DNA of 7,967 bases from Candidatus Zixiibacteriota bacterium (GCA_003641405.1 QNAF01000119.1:1-7967), one strand, 5' to 3'. Counted from the first letter of the stretch, positions 1 to 7,269 are shown. A program made the numbers and translations. The notes: a model not told the origin generated them from the letters alone.

Positions 1-267
1 CTTGTCCTGTTGGGCTTACTGTTCTTCCTGCTCTGGAAAGGTTGCCGCATTGCTGCCGCCCAGCCTGACAGGTTTGGGTTCCTGTTAGCGGCTGGTATGA
101 CATGGTCGCTGTTTGTCAACATTGCCATCAATATCGGCGTGGTGACCGCCCTGCTGCCGGTAACAGGTCTGGCGCTACCGTTCTTCTCGTATGGTGGGTC
201 ATCGCTGTTGATATCGAGCGCCGCAATCGGTGTGCTCCTGAATCTCTCACGGAGGGTTCAGCGATGA
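1..267 (+). CDS. ftsW: FtsW, septal peptidoglycan glycosyltransferase (C-terminal end only)
   Basis: Open from the first base in frame 1, so the gene starts outside the window; 88 codons are visible. FtsW is a SEDS-family integral membrane protein that polymerises lipid II into glycan strands at the division septum with its partner PBP. The visible part carries two to three hydrophobic membrane segments and the hallmark last-loop motif LPVTGLALPFFSYGGSS, typical of SEDS proteins, followed by a hydrophobic helix and a basic tail ending SRRVQR. The motif alone does not separate FtsW from RodA or SpoVE, since PVTG variants occur in those too. Position directly before murG in a dcw cluster makes FtsW by far the most likely. 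Its TGA overlaps the murG ATG (ATGA, 264-267), which suggests translational coupling. Confidence 0.93.
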   Translation, partial: LVLLGLLFFLLWKGCRIAAAQPDRFGFLLAAGMTWSLFVNIAINIGVVTALLPVTGLALPFFSYGGSSLLISSAAIGVLLNLSRRVQR

Positions 268-1415
268 TTCCTTCACTGAAAGAGGCACGTATCGTATTTG
301 CAGGCGGTGGTACTGGTGGGCATTTGTTCCCGGCATTGGCGATAGCCGATAGGATCAGAGAACTACTCAGTGACGATTGCAAGGTACAGATCACATTCGT
401 GGGAACCAAACGTGGTATCGAGTTCAGGCTTCGGGAATCGCTCGGTTACCCGCTACGTCTAATCAACGTCCGTGGCATCGCACGTTCACTCACTCTCCGT
501 AACCTTGCTCTGCCGTTTGTGCTTGTTGGGGCGCTGTTGAAATCACGCTCGATTCTTAGCGAACTGGCACCCCATGTTGTTGTCGGCACCGGCGGATACG
601 TATCGTGGCCGATCCTGAAAGCGGCATCGTGGAAACGAATTCCTACCGTGTTACAGGAACAGAACACGTTTCCCGGAATCGCCACTCGTCGTCTCGCCGC
701 ACGGTCCAAGAGTGTCTATTTGGGTTTCGAGGAAGCTCGTGAACATCTTGCAGATGATGTGAATACGGTTACTACCGGCAACCCGATGAGAAAATCTGTG
801 CTTGGTGGTGATCGAGACGAAGCTACCAGGCTCTTTAAGCTGGATCCATCGAAGAAAACGATACTGGTACTCGGCGGTTCGCAGGGTGCTCGATCTATTA
901 ATAATGCGATCATCAGGAGCTTGCGCACCGGCCAGCCGGGAGAAAAATATCAATTGTTATGGCAAACGGGGAAAAGGGACTACAAGGACGTAGTCGTTTC
1001 TACGGGTGAGGAAGGTAAGGGTCACTCCCTTTTCCCTTTCGAAAATCGCATGGCTTTGGTTTATGCTGCGGCTGATCTGGCTATCGCGCGTGCCGGCGCC
1101 ATCTCATTGGCGGAACTGGAAGCTTGTGGTATTCCGGCAATTCTCATTCCATATCCATACGCTGCCGGGGATCATCAACGCAAGAACGCCGAGGCCTATG
1201 TCAAGCGTGGCATGGCTGAAATGGTAGTGCAGGCGGAACTGGGGAACAGTGACATCCTGACGCACGCCGTAACTCTGCTTGAAAGCGATAAAGCCGAACA
1301 GATGCGCGATGCCATTGCCAGGCAGGCGGCCAGTCGGAAGCCGGCCGCAGACATCATTGCTGAGAACATCATCGAATTGATTGCCAGAACGCAGGAGGCA
1401 GGAGTTGGAGCTTGA
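264..1415 (+). CDS. murG: MurG, UDP-GlcNAc:lipid I N-acetylglucosaminyltransferase
   Basis: 383 residues, a normal length for MurG. The enzyme adds GlcNAc from UDP-GlcNAc to lipid I on the inner face of the membrane, giving lipid II, the substrate of FtsW and the PBPs. The GT-B fold is visible: the N-terminal glycine-rich loop GGTGGHLFPALA (residues 15-26, with the conserved His20), the second loop GGSQGARSIN (204-213) opening the C-terminal Rossmann domain, and the nucleotide-sugar site ARAGAISLAEL (275-285) followed by PYAAGDHQRKNA (298-309). The ATG at 264 is chosen because a GGAGGG Shine-Dalgarno lies at 251-256 and the family motif starts about 15 residues in; the frame is open further upstream only as a shadow of ftsW. 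It overlaps the ftsW stop by 4 bases. The last codons contain the strong AGGAGG at 1393-1398 that may serve an early murC start. Confidence 0.97.
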   Translation: MIPSLKEARIVFAGGGTGGHLFPALAIADRIRELLSDDCKVQITFVGTKRGIEFRLRESLGYPLRLINVRGIARSLTLRNLALPFVLVGALLKSRSILSELAPHVVVGTGGYVSWPILKAASWKRIPTVLQEQNTFPGIATRRLAARSKSVYLGFEEAREHLADDVNTVTTGNPMRKSVLGGDRDEATRLFKLDPSKKTILVLGGSQGARSINNAIIRSLRTGQPGEKYQLLWQTGKRDYKDVVVSTGEEGKGHSLFPFENRMALVYAAADLAIARAGAISLAELEACGIPAILIPYPYAAGDHQRKNAEAYVKRGMAEMVVQAELGNSDILTHAVTLLESDKAEQMRDAIARQAASRKPAADIIAENIIELIARTQEAGVGA

Positions 1416-1461
1416 GCAAACCGCGACTTTGGAAGCAGCTCGATTTGAAGGCAGGAAAATA

Positions 1462-2835
1462 ATGTTCGGGAGATTCAAAAGACTACACTTCGTCGGCATT
1501 GGCGGGGCTGGCATGTCCGGTATCGCGGAGATCCTGGCCAACCTTGGGTACGCCATCACCGGCTCAGACTGTACGCCGAGTGGAATCACTGAGTACCTGG
1601 AATCTTTAGGGGTGCGTGTCAATGGTGTGCACAGTGCCGAGCAGGTCGAAGGCGCCGATGTGGTCATTATCTCCTCGGCTGTTGGCGATGATAACCCTGA
1701 AGTGGTAGAGGCCCGTCGATTGGGTGTGCCGGTTATCAAGCGGGCGGAGATGCTCGGTGAGCTGATGCGTTTGAAATTCGCCATTGGCGTGGCCGGTTCG
1801 CACGGTAAGACGACGACAACTTCAATGATCGGTCGTGTGTTGCAGCATGCTCAGTATGATCCAACTCTGGTTGTAGGTGGCATTGTCGCGGAATTGGGCA
1901 CCGGTGCGGAACTTGGGAGCGGTGATTATCTGGTAGCTGAAGTAGATGAGTATGACCGCTCGATTTTCGCCTCATTCCCGAGCATGGCGGTGGTGTTGAA
2001 TATCGAACGGGATCACCTTGAGTGCTACGAAGATATGGACGACCTCAGGGGTGCGTTTCTGGCATATGTCAATCGGGTGCCGTTCTATGGATCGGCGATC
2101 GTTTCGGCAGACGATCAGAACGTTGCCCTGATCCTACAGCAGATCACACGACCGTACGCGACATTCGGTTTCTCTGCCGGTGCCGACTACCGGGCGGTTG
2201 ATGTCAAGACGGAAGTCGATCGCTCACTTTTCTCTGTCTACTACCGAGAAGAATTGCTGGGTGAGATAATTCTTTCTGTTCCCGGTAGGCACAATGTGGC
2301 CAACGCCCTGGCGGCGGTGGCAGCAGCAACGGAGCTTGGAATCGCATTTGTGACAATTGCCGAAGCACTTGCCGGGTTCCATGGTGTAGGACGGCGGTTC
2401 GAGATTGTCGGCGAAGTAAACGATATACTGGTGATTGACGACTACGCTCATCATCCAACCGAGATAGAAGCTACACTGAAAGCTGCGAAAGAGGCGTACG
2501 GGCAGCGTATCATTGCCGTTTTCCAACCACACCTGTTCAGTCGCACGCGAGATTTCCTCCAGGAGTTTGCGACGACGCTCGCCGCCGCGGACTGGTGTGT
2601 GCTGACCGATATCTTTCCGGCGCGCGAGGAACCAATCCCAGGTCTAACGTCCGAGAATATCAAGGATGAGGCAGCACGGCAGGGCGCGACGCATTTCAGC
2701 TATGTCGGTGTCAAGGAGAATGCTGTCGACGAAGTCAAAAGGCGAGCAAAGCCGGGTGATATGGTGATGACAATCGGCGCCGGTTCCATCACTCACATTC
2801 GGAATGCGATACTTGAAAGGCTCAAGGAGGGATGA
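1462..2835 (+). CDS. murC: MurC, UDP-N-acetylmuramate--L-alanine ligase
   Basis: 457 residues from the ATG at 1462. MurC is the cytoplasmic ATP-dependent ligase that adds L-Ala to UDP-MurNAc, the first amino acid of the stem peptide. The three Mur ligase domains can be followed: UDP-binding Rossmann motif FVGIGGAGMSG (10-20), ATPase P-loop GSHGKTTTT (112-120), DEYDRS (162-167), RDHLECY (183-189), PGRHNVANALAA (274-285), and the C-terminal domain with DDYAHHPTEI (326-335), FQPHLFSRT (354-362) and DIFPAREEPIPG (383-394). The DDYAHHPTE and FQPHLFSRT motifs point to MurC rather than MurD, E or F. ATG 1462 is preferred because MurC proteins usually begin a few residues before the HFVGIGG motif. 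However, the frame is open upstream, and TTG 1405, six bases after AGGAGG (1393-1398), would add 19 residues. The murC stop overlaps the ftsQ start region. Confidence 0.96.
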   Translation: MFGRFKRLHFVGIGGAGMSGIAEILANLGYAITGSDCTPSGITEYLESLGVRVNGVHSAEQVEGADVVIISSAVGDDNPEVVEARRLGVPVIKRAEMLGELMRLKFAIGVAGSHGKTTTTSMIGRVLQHAQYDPTLVVGGIVAELGTGAELGSGDYLVAEVDEYDRSIFASFPSMAVVLNIERDHLECYEDMDDLRGAFLAYVNRVPFYGSAIVSADDQNVALILQQITRPYATFGFSAGADYRAVDVKTEVDRSLFSVYYREELLGEIILSVPGRHNVANALAAVAAATELGIAFVTIAEALAGFHGVGRRFEIVGEVNDILVIDDYAHHPTEIEATLKAAKEAYGQRIIAVFQPHLFSRTRDFLQEFATTLAAADWCVLTDIFPAREEPIPGLTSENIKDEAARQGATHFSYVGVKENAVDEVKRRAKPGDMVMTIGAGSITHIRNAILERLKEG

Positions 2836-3557
2836 TGGTGTTTTCAACCCGATTGAGAATCGCGCTGTTGTCCGTTGTCGTTATTGGCGCGGCAACGATA
2901 ACCTGGTTTGAGTTTACGGACTGGCACCAACTTGAGGCAGTTACACTGGACGATGAGAACGTGATTGAATGGGAAACTCAAACAGGGTTTTCGGCGGGAT
3001 CATCGCTGCTGGACCAACCGGTTGCCGACATTGCAGCTACTCTCCTCGAAGACAGGGCCACTGCGAAAGTAGACATAGAGTATGACTTGCCCGGCAGGTT
3101 GCACATCAAGACCAATCACTTTGTTCCTGAAGCATTTGTACTGGATAAATCTTCGGGACGGATGCACGGGTTGAATCGCGATGGTCGGGTTGTGCCGCTG
3201 GCACCATCTCACGACAACTGGGAACATCCGGTGATGACGGGAGTGGAAGTAGGCGGCTTGTTCCAATACTGCGATGATGCCCGCGTAGTAACTGTAATGC
3301 CACAGTTGGAGAAGCTGGCAAATGACAACCTTGATCTGTATCGTCTCATTGAGGAGATCGATCTCGGGACGAGCGAGTTCGTCACGGTGAGAATATCGGG
3401 ACTGCCATATCAACTGAGAACCGACGCCGGTTCGCTCTACGATCAGGTTTCTGGATTTATTCGCTTTATGGAACGGTTCCAGCCGGACTTGTCGGATGCC
3501 AAACAGTTTGATCTGCGCTTTGCCAATATGATTGTCCAGGAATCGAGAGGGAACTGA
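2835..3557 (+). CDS. ftsQ: FtsQ/DivIB-family cell division protein
   Basis: About 240 residues, with a short cytoplasmic tail, one hydrophobic segment near residues 8-26 (ending ...GAATITWFEF) and a periplasmic remainder, which is the bitopic FtsQ/DivIB layout. FtsQ connects FtsB/FtsL and the septal synthase to the divisome. The segment after the membrane helix (about 33-100) fits a POTRA domain. Downstream family-like features are GLNRDGRVVPL and a beta-rich C-terminal part ending FDLRFANMIVQ, like the DLRF.N..V end of other FtsQ proteins. Sequence is divergent, as usual for this family, so the call rests on topology, these motifs and its place before ftsA. Start codons are packed as ATG 2832, ATG 2835 and GTG 2838 after AAGGAGG (2824-2830). 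Spacings are 1, 4 and 7 bases, so 2835 is a compromise; 2832 would give the ATGA overlap with murC. Confidence 0.88.
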   Translation: MVFSTRLRIALLSVVVIGAATITWFEFTDWHQLEAVTLDDENVIEWETQTGFSAGSSLLDQPVADIAATLLEDRATAKVDIEYDLPGRLHIKTNHFVPEAFVLDKSSGRMHGLNRDGRVVPLAPSHDNWEHPVMTGVEVGGLFQYCDDARVVTVMPQLEKLANDNLDLYRLIEEIDLGTSEFVTVRISGLPYQLRTDAGSLYDQVSGFIRFMERFQPDLSDAKQFDLRFANMIVQESRGN

Positions 3558-3558
3558 T

Positions 3559-4782
3559 ATGCCCGCCGAAAACATAGTTGCGGCTCTGGATATCGGCACT
3601 ACCAAAGTGCTTGCCGTGATCGGTGAGATGGACGATCAGGGAGCGATCTATGTCATAGGACACGGCTGGGCGCCTGCTGAGGGACTTCGGCGCGGTGTAG
3701 TTGTCGATATGGACAAGACTGTCAGATCCTTTCGCAAGGCAGTCGACGACGCGGAAATGGTCTCCGGAGTGGAAGTAGATCGAGTGACTGTCGGAATAGC
3801 CGGGGAACATCTTCGGTCAATCAACAGCACGGGAGTTGTGGCTGTCAGTCGCTCCGACAATGAGATAACTGCCGCCGATGTCGAAAAAGCGATTCAGGCC
3901 GCGCGTACGGTCGCCATACCGGTTGACCGTGAGATCATTCACGTGGTGCCACAGGGTTTTAGCGTTGACGACCAGACCGGTATCAAGGACCCGGTCGGCA
4001 TGTCCGGAGTCCGGCTGGAAGTGGAAGCGCACATTGTGACGGCATCAGTGACGTCTGCCAAGAACATCTACCGGGCGTTGGACCGGTGCCACCTGGGTGT
4101 GAATCACGTAGTTCTCGAATCCCTGGCTCTTTCTGAGGTACTACTTACTGAGACTGATCTCGAAGCCGGCTGTGTGTTGCTGGATATTGGCGGCGACATA
4201 ACCAATCTGTCGATTTTCTACAACGGCGCTATTCGTCATACTGCGATTGTGCCGCTGGGTAGCCGAAACGTCACCAACGACATAGCTATCGGCTTGCGGA
4301 CATCAGTTACGCAGGCGGAAGAATTGAAGGTAGCGCATGGAGCCACGATGAGTTCTGCGGTAGATCCTACTGAAATGATCTCAGTGGCCGGTGTCGCCGG
4401 ACGAGCGGAGAAGGAAGTCTCCTGCAGCGTTCTGGCAGCAATCATCGAACCGCGTATGGAGGAAATATACTCACTGGCAGTACGCGAACTAAGGAAAGTA
4501 ATGTTGGCGGACTCGCTTACCGCCGGAATAGTATTGACCGGAGGAGGAGCACTTCTTCCCGGGACGGTTGAGTTGGCCGAACAGGTATTCGACATGCCGG
4601 CCAGGATTGAGAGTGTGAAAGGAATCACACATATCCCGGATGATCTTGGATCGGCAGCTCATGCCGCCGGACTGGGTCTGTTGGCGTATGGCTTCTCCTG
4701 CGAACCTGACCAAACCCTGCATCGCGGGGCAGTCAAGTCGTGGTTGAGCAAACTTGAAAACTGGATTACGAAAAGACTATAG
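3559..4782 (+). CDS. ftsA: FtsA, actin-like membrane anchor of the Z ring
   Basis: 407 residues. FtsA is an actin-superfamily ATPase that polymerises on the inner membrane, binds the FtsZ C-terminal peptide and recruits later division proteins. Visible features are the phosphate-1 loop ALDIGTTKV (9-17), the SHS2/1C region in the first half (around 85-165), the phosphate-2 region LLDIGGDITNLS (207-218), the adenosine loop VLTGGGALLPG (325-335), and a C-terminal amphipathic helix AVKSWLSKLENWITKRL (391-407), the expected membrane-targeting sequence. Phosphate-2 departs from the common DIGGGTT form (Gly to Asp, Thr to Ile). The ATG at 3559 follows the ftsQ stop by one base, with GAGAGG (3545-3550) as Shine-Dalgarno. 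An earlier in-frame start would only overlap ftsQ and would place extra residues before the family start. ftsZ follows after 32 bases. Confidence 0.96.
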   Translation: MPAENIVAALDIGTTKVLAVIGEMDDQGAIYVIGHGWAPAEGLRRGVVVDMDKTVRSFRKAVDDAEMVSGVEVDRVTVGIAGEHLRSINSTGVVAVSRSDNEITAADVEKAIQAARTVAIPVDREIIHVVPQGFSVDDQTGIKDPVGMSGVRLEVEAHIVTASVTSAKNIYRALDRCHLGVNHVVLESLALSEVLLTETDLEAGCVLLDIGGDITNLSIFYNGAIRHTAIVPLGSRNVTNDIAIGLRTSVTQAEELKVAHGATMSSAVDPTEMISVAGVAGRAEKEVSCSVLAAIIEPRMEEIYSLAVRELRKVMLADSLTAGIVLTGGGALLPGTVELAEQVFDMPARIESVKGITHIPDDLGSAAHAAGLGLLAYGFSCEPDQTLHRGAVKSWLSKLENWITKRL

Positions 4783-4814
4783 AGGACATAGAGACAGTTC
4801 AGGAGGAACAAGTA

Positions 4815-6071
4815 ATGGCTGAAAAGAAGCATCAATTCAACTTCGCGCCTGACTTTGTCGGCGTAGCCAACATCAAGGTGGTTGGCGTCGGCGGTGGTGG
4901 TGGAAATGCAATCAATCGCATGATTGCTTCGGAACTCAAGGGAGTTGAGTTCGTTGCCATCAACACTGATGCCCAGGTATTGGAACAGAACAAGGCCGAA
5001 AAACGCATCCAGATTGGTCGTGGGGTTACGGACGGGCTGGGCGCAGGAGCCAATCCGGAGGTTGGACTGAAGGCTATGGAAGAGAGCCGGGAGGAGATTT
5101 CAGAGGAACTGGGCTCCCCCAATCTCGTATTTATCACCGCCGGCATGGGTGGCGGTACCGGTACGGGGGCAGCTCCGATCCTCGCCGAAATTGCCAAACA
5201 ATCCGGCGCCTTGACCGTGGCCATTGTCACGACACCGTTTCGGTTTGAGGGTAAGAAGCGTATTGAACGTGCCAAAGCCGGGCTGAAAGTTCTGAAATCC
5301 AAGGTTGATACACTGATCACTATCCCCAATGAGCGGTTGTTGGAGATTGTTGACAAGAAAACCACTCTGACGGAAGCGTTTGCTACTGCGGACGAAGTCC
5401 TCCACCAGGCGACAAAAGGAATTTCCGATCTTATAACGGTGCCCGGTCTCATCAATTGTGACTTCGCTGATGTTCGCACTATCATGCTCGAGATGGGAAA
5501 TGCCTTGATGGGAACCGGTGCCGGTCACGGCGAGGAGAAAGCCATTGACGCCGCCAGCGAAGCGATTTCCTCACCGTTGCTCGAGAATGTCTCCATTGCC
5601 GGTGCCCAGGGAGTATTGATCAACATCACGGGTGGCGAAGATATGACGCTGCACGATGTCAACACCGCAACTTCATTGATTTACGAAGGCGCTGGCGACA
5701 ACGCCAATATCATTTTCGGTGCTGTCATCGACCCCGGTATGAAAGACCAGATGCGCGTTACCGTGATTGCTACCGGTATTGGCAAGGAAGACGCCAGAGG
5801 CGTCGAGAAGGCAGAATCTGAGATCAAGGAAGCGAAGCCTGCCAAGGTTATGTCGTTGTTCCCGGAAGAGATCGTTCAGGAGCCTCCGGCAGAAAACATT
5901 GTTCAGGCACCGGTCGCTATGGTAGCTCCTCAGCAGTATCCGGCCACTGTCGGCCCTGCCGAAGGAGGAGATAATGGCAACGGCAACGGGAGATATCACA
6001 GAGTGCCGACGTTCTCCGAAGATGATACGGCGGTCCCTGCTTACTTGAGGAGATTGGATAGAAACGGATAG
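4815..6071 (+). CDS. ftsZ: FtsZ, tubulin-like cell division GTPase
   Basis: 418 residues. FtsZ polymerises with GTP into the cytokinetic ring. Seen in order: the T1 nucleotide loop KVVGVGGGGGNAINRM (21-36), the tubulin signature GGGTGTG (112-118), PFRFEGKKR (141-149), and the synergy loop NCDFADVRT (214-222) with N214, D216 and D219 in the positions that complete the GTPase site of the next subunit. The globular core ends near residue 322. A linker of about 80 residues, rich in Glu, Pro and Ala and then Gly/Asn (GGDNGNGNG), leads to the conserved C-terminal peptide VPAYLRR (407-413), which binds FtsA. The short basic tail is LDRNG. ATG 4815 has AGGAGG at 4801-4806, eight bases upstream. It is the last gene of the division operon; a probable terminator follows at 6118. 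Confidence 0.98.
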   Translation: MAEKKHQFNFAPDFVGVANIKVVGVGGGGGNAINRMIASELKGVEFVAINTDAQVLEQNKAEKRIQIGRGVTDGLGAGANPEVGLKAMEESREEISEELGSPNLVFITAGMGGGTGTGAAPILAEIAKQSGALTVAIVTTPFRFEGKKRIERAKAGLKVLKSKVDTLITIPNERLLEIVDKKTTLTEAFATADEVLHQATKGISDLITVPGLINCDFADVRTIMLEMGNALMGTGAGHGEEKAIDAASEAISSPLLENVSIAGAQGVLINITGGEDMTLHDVNTATSLIYEGAGDNANIIFGAVIDPGMKDQMRVTVIATGIGKEDARGVEKAESEIKEAKPAKVMSLFPEEIVQEPPAENIVQAPVAMVAPQQYPATVGPAEGGDNGNGNGRYHRVPTFSEDDTAVPAYLRRLDRNG

Positions 6072-6117
6072 TTGAATAGCCTATAAGCAGCTCTTCGGAG
6101 CATTTTACGCACAAAGT

Positions 6118-6149
6118 ATAGAGCGGCAAAAGCCGTACTCTATTTTCTT
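6118..6149 (+). terminator. Probable intrinsic terminator of the ftsW-ftsZ operon
   Basis: ATAGAGCGGC (6118-6127) pairs with GCCG (6132-6135) and, past a two-base bulge (TA), with CTCTAT (6138-6143). The loop is AAAA, and the 3' side runs into TTTTCTT. It lies 46 bases after the ftsZ stop. A smaller hairpin GCTC-TTCG-GAGC with ATTTTA after it lies just upstream, around 6090-6106. Confidence 0.65.
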
Positions 6150-6161
6150 GGTTCCTCCACT

Positions 6162-6196
6162 ATGCCGCCGGTTTAACTACCCTGCCGGCGGCATTT
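6162..6196 (+). terminator. GC-rich hairpin between ftsZ and the flagellin gene (second terminator or regulator site)
   Basis: Perfect 10-base arms ATGCCGCCGG (6162-6171) and CCGGCGGCAT (6185-6194) flank a 13-base loop, followed by a weak T-run (TTTCC). It could back up the terminator at 6118. Its position about 125-160 bases upstream of the sigma-54 promoter is also where an enhancer-binding activator could sit, so a protein-binding palindrome is an alternative. The core GCCGCCGG/CCGGCGGC recurs in the hairpin after the flagellin gene (7195-7224), which favours a terminator-type role. Confidence 0.5.
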
Positions 6197-6319
6197 CCTG
6201 CCTCAATCACTGGAGTATCCTTGCCCCAGCATATGGGATTGACCCCTCATATCGAGGACCACGATTGAAATCGCCCTTTCTCATCTGTTGCCCCGCAGTC
6301 GGTTACGAATGCAGGTGTT
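6197..6319. other. Gene-free upstream region of the flagellin gene, with small palindromes
   Basis: No coding frame was seen here. Two small dyads lie within about 100 bases upstream of the -24 element: ATATGGG (6231-6237) with CTCATAT (6246-6252, one G-T pair), and CGATT-GA-AATCG (6262-6273). Either could be a binding site for the activator that a sigma-54 promoter needs, but both are short and could be chance. Confidence 0.3.
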
Positions 6320-6335
6320 AGGCACGCCGGTTGCA
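6320..6335 (+). promoter_or_regulatory. Sigma-54 (-24/-12) promoter of the flagellin gene
   Basis: The stretch AGGCACGCCGGTTGCA matches the sigma-54 consensus TGGCACG-N4-TTGCA at every conserved position except the first base. The invariant GG (6321-6322) and GC (6333-6334) are separated by exactly 10 bases, as required. Transcription would start near 6345-6347, giving a leader of about 43 bases before the ATG at 6389, with AAGGAGG (6377-6383) five bases from the start. Sigma-54 control of late flagellar genes is known in several phyla. The sigma-28 type of flagellin promoter was not seen. Confidence 0.72.
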
Positions 6336-6388
6336 ATACCAGCTACAGACAATGCACCCGCTTTAGTAAGGAAGGCAAGGAGGGGCTC

Positions 6389-7156
6389 ATGGAATTTCGT
6401 CTTAACACAAACCTTAGTACCGGTCAGGCGGTGCTGGGGATCAACAGCAACCTGTCCAGCATGTTCTCAGCGATGGAGAAACTTGCTTCAGGCAGGAGCA
6501 TCAACAGTGCTACGGACAGTCCGGCAGGGCTTATCATTTCACAGCAGTTGCAGAGTCAGATCGGATCACTCAACCAGGAGATAGACAACCTTTCATCCAA
6601 TATCAGCAAGTACGAGACGGTGTCTTCGTCATTGGGTGAGCTCAGAGCGCAAATCTCTGATCTTCGTTCACTTGCAATCGGTGCGGCCAACGAAGGTTTC
6701 AACAGTGAGTCTGCCCAGGAGGCCTATGCCACGGCGGCGGACAGCTTGGTGAGCACTTTCAATCGTACGGTCGCCAATGCCTCGTTCAACGGATCCAAGA
6801 CGCTTGACGGATCTGAGGGTTCGCTGGCGAGTATCAGCGAGATAACAGACGTTGATCTTTCTGATCCAGAGGCCGCTGCTGCCGCAATCGAGACAATTGA
6901 TGCTGCCGCAAGGGAGATTGATGCCGCCGCTGTTGATGTTGGATCAACTCAGAAATACGAGTTGGAGAGCCGCCGGGCTTCGCTTCAGGTGACCAAAGAG
7001 AACCTGACGGCCGCAGAAGCGTCATTGAGTGACACTGATTACGGCGTTGAGATGTCAAATTATGTGGGAAGTATGATCCGTTCCCAGGCAGCGATAGCTA
7101 TGTTGAGCCATTCGTTGATGAGCGGCAAAAGCGTGGTCAGCCTCTTTGGCAGTTAG
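6389..7156 (+). CDS. Short flagellin (FliC/Hag family), D0-D1 domains only
   Basis: 255 residues, short compared with common flagellins of about 270-500. Flagellin is exported by the flagellar type III system and polymerises into the filament. The N-terminal helical domain is recognisable: FRLNTN at the start, KLASGRSINSATDSPAGLIIS (31-51), then SQIGSLNQEIDNLSSNIS and LRSLAIGAANEGF (92-104). It continues to FNGSKTLDG (133-141). The C-terminal half (about 160-255) is again the coiled D1/D0 part: LTAAEASLSDTDYGVEMSNY (206-225) matches the flagellin LSAARSRI.D.D.A.E pattern, and it ends SGKSVVSLFGS like the usual NVLSLL end. Almost no variable D2/D3 region lies between, only about residues 142-160. 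There is no signal peptide and no cysteine. The ATG at 6389 has a strong AAGGAGG and a sigma-54 promoter upstream. It is monocistronic, with no other flagellar gene in view. FlgL is a less likely alternative because of the flagellin-type C-terminus. Confidence 0.9.
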   Translation: MEFRLNTNLSTGQAVLGINSNLSSMFSAMEKLASGRSINSATDSPAGLIISQQLQSQIGSLNQEIDNLSSNISKYETVSSSLGELRAQISDLRSLAIGAANEGFNSESAQEAYATAADSLVSTFNRTVANASFNGSKTLDGSEGSLASISEITDVDLSDPEAAAAAIETIDAAAREIDAAAVDVGSTQKYELESRRASLQVTKENLTAAEASLSDTDYGVEMSNYVGSMIRSQAAIAMLSHSLMSGKSVVSLFGS

Positions 7157-7194
7157 CCCTTCCTCCCCTTTACCATAGGATGGTAGTTGTATTG

Positions 7195-7234
7195 GGCCGC
7201 CGGGTAGTGCTTTTCCCGGCGGCCTTATTCATTT
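7195..7234 (+). terminator. Hairpin terminator of the flagellin gene
   Basis: GGCCGCCGGG (7195-7204) pairs perfectly with CCCGGCGGCC (7215-7224) around a 10-base loop, followed by the T-rich TTATTCATTT. It lies 38 bases after the flagellin TAG. The T-run is interrupted, so termination may be partial. A small dyad TACCAT-AGG-ATGGTA (7171-7185) lies between the stop codon and this hairpin. Confidence 0.7.
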
Positions 7235-7240
7235 CAAGGC

Positions 7241-7269
7241 AAAAAAAAGGGCCGCCTGAGAGGCGACCC
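7241..7269 (-). terminator. Intrinsic terminator of rpmB
   Basis: Read on the minus strand, GGGTCGCC, loop TCTCA and GGCGGCCC form an eight-pair stem (one G-T pair), followed directly by eight T residues (the A-run at 7241-7248). It starts 21 bases after the rpmB stop and is a textbook Rho-independent terminator. Confidence 0.88.

Noticed and set aside
102..263. Upstream extension of the murG frame to position 102
   Set aside because: It lies inside ftsW in another frame, has no family similarity, and the ATG at 264 has a Shine-Dalgarno and begins shortly before the GGTGGH motif.
1104..1784. 226-codon open frame on the minus strand across murG and murC
   Set aside because: It is antisense to two clearly conserved genes, has a low-complexity Ser/Pro/Arg-rich composition and no recognisable domain; a shadow frame.
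3000..3605. 201-codon minus-strand open frame across ftsQ
   Set aside because: ftsQ in the + direction has membrane topology, a Shine-Dalgarno and operon context; the antisense frame has none of these.
4832..5485. 217-codon open frame on the minus strand within ftsZ
   Set aside because: Antisense to the conserved FtsZ GTPase core, with Ser/Pro-rich shadow composition.
6288..6584. 98-codon + strand frame overlapping the flagellin start
   Set aside because: It runs through the promoter and into flagellin in another frame, with an Arg/Ser-rich shadow composition and no ribosome-binding site.
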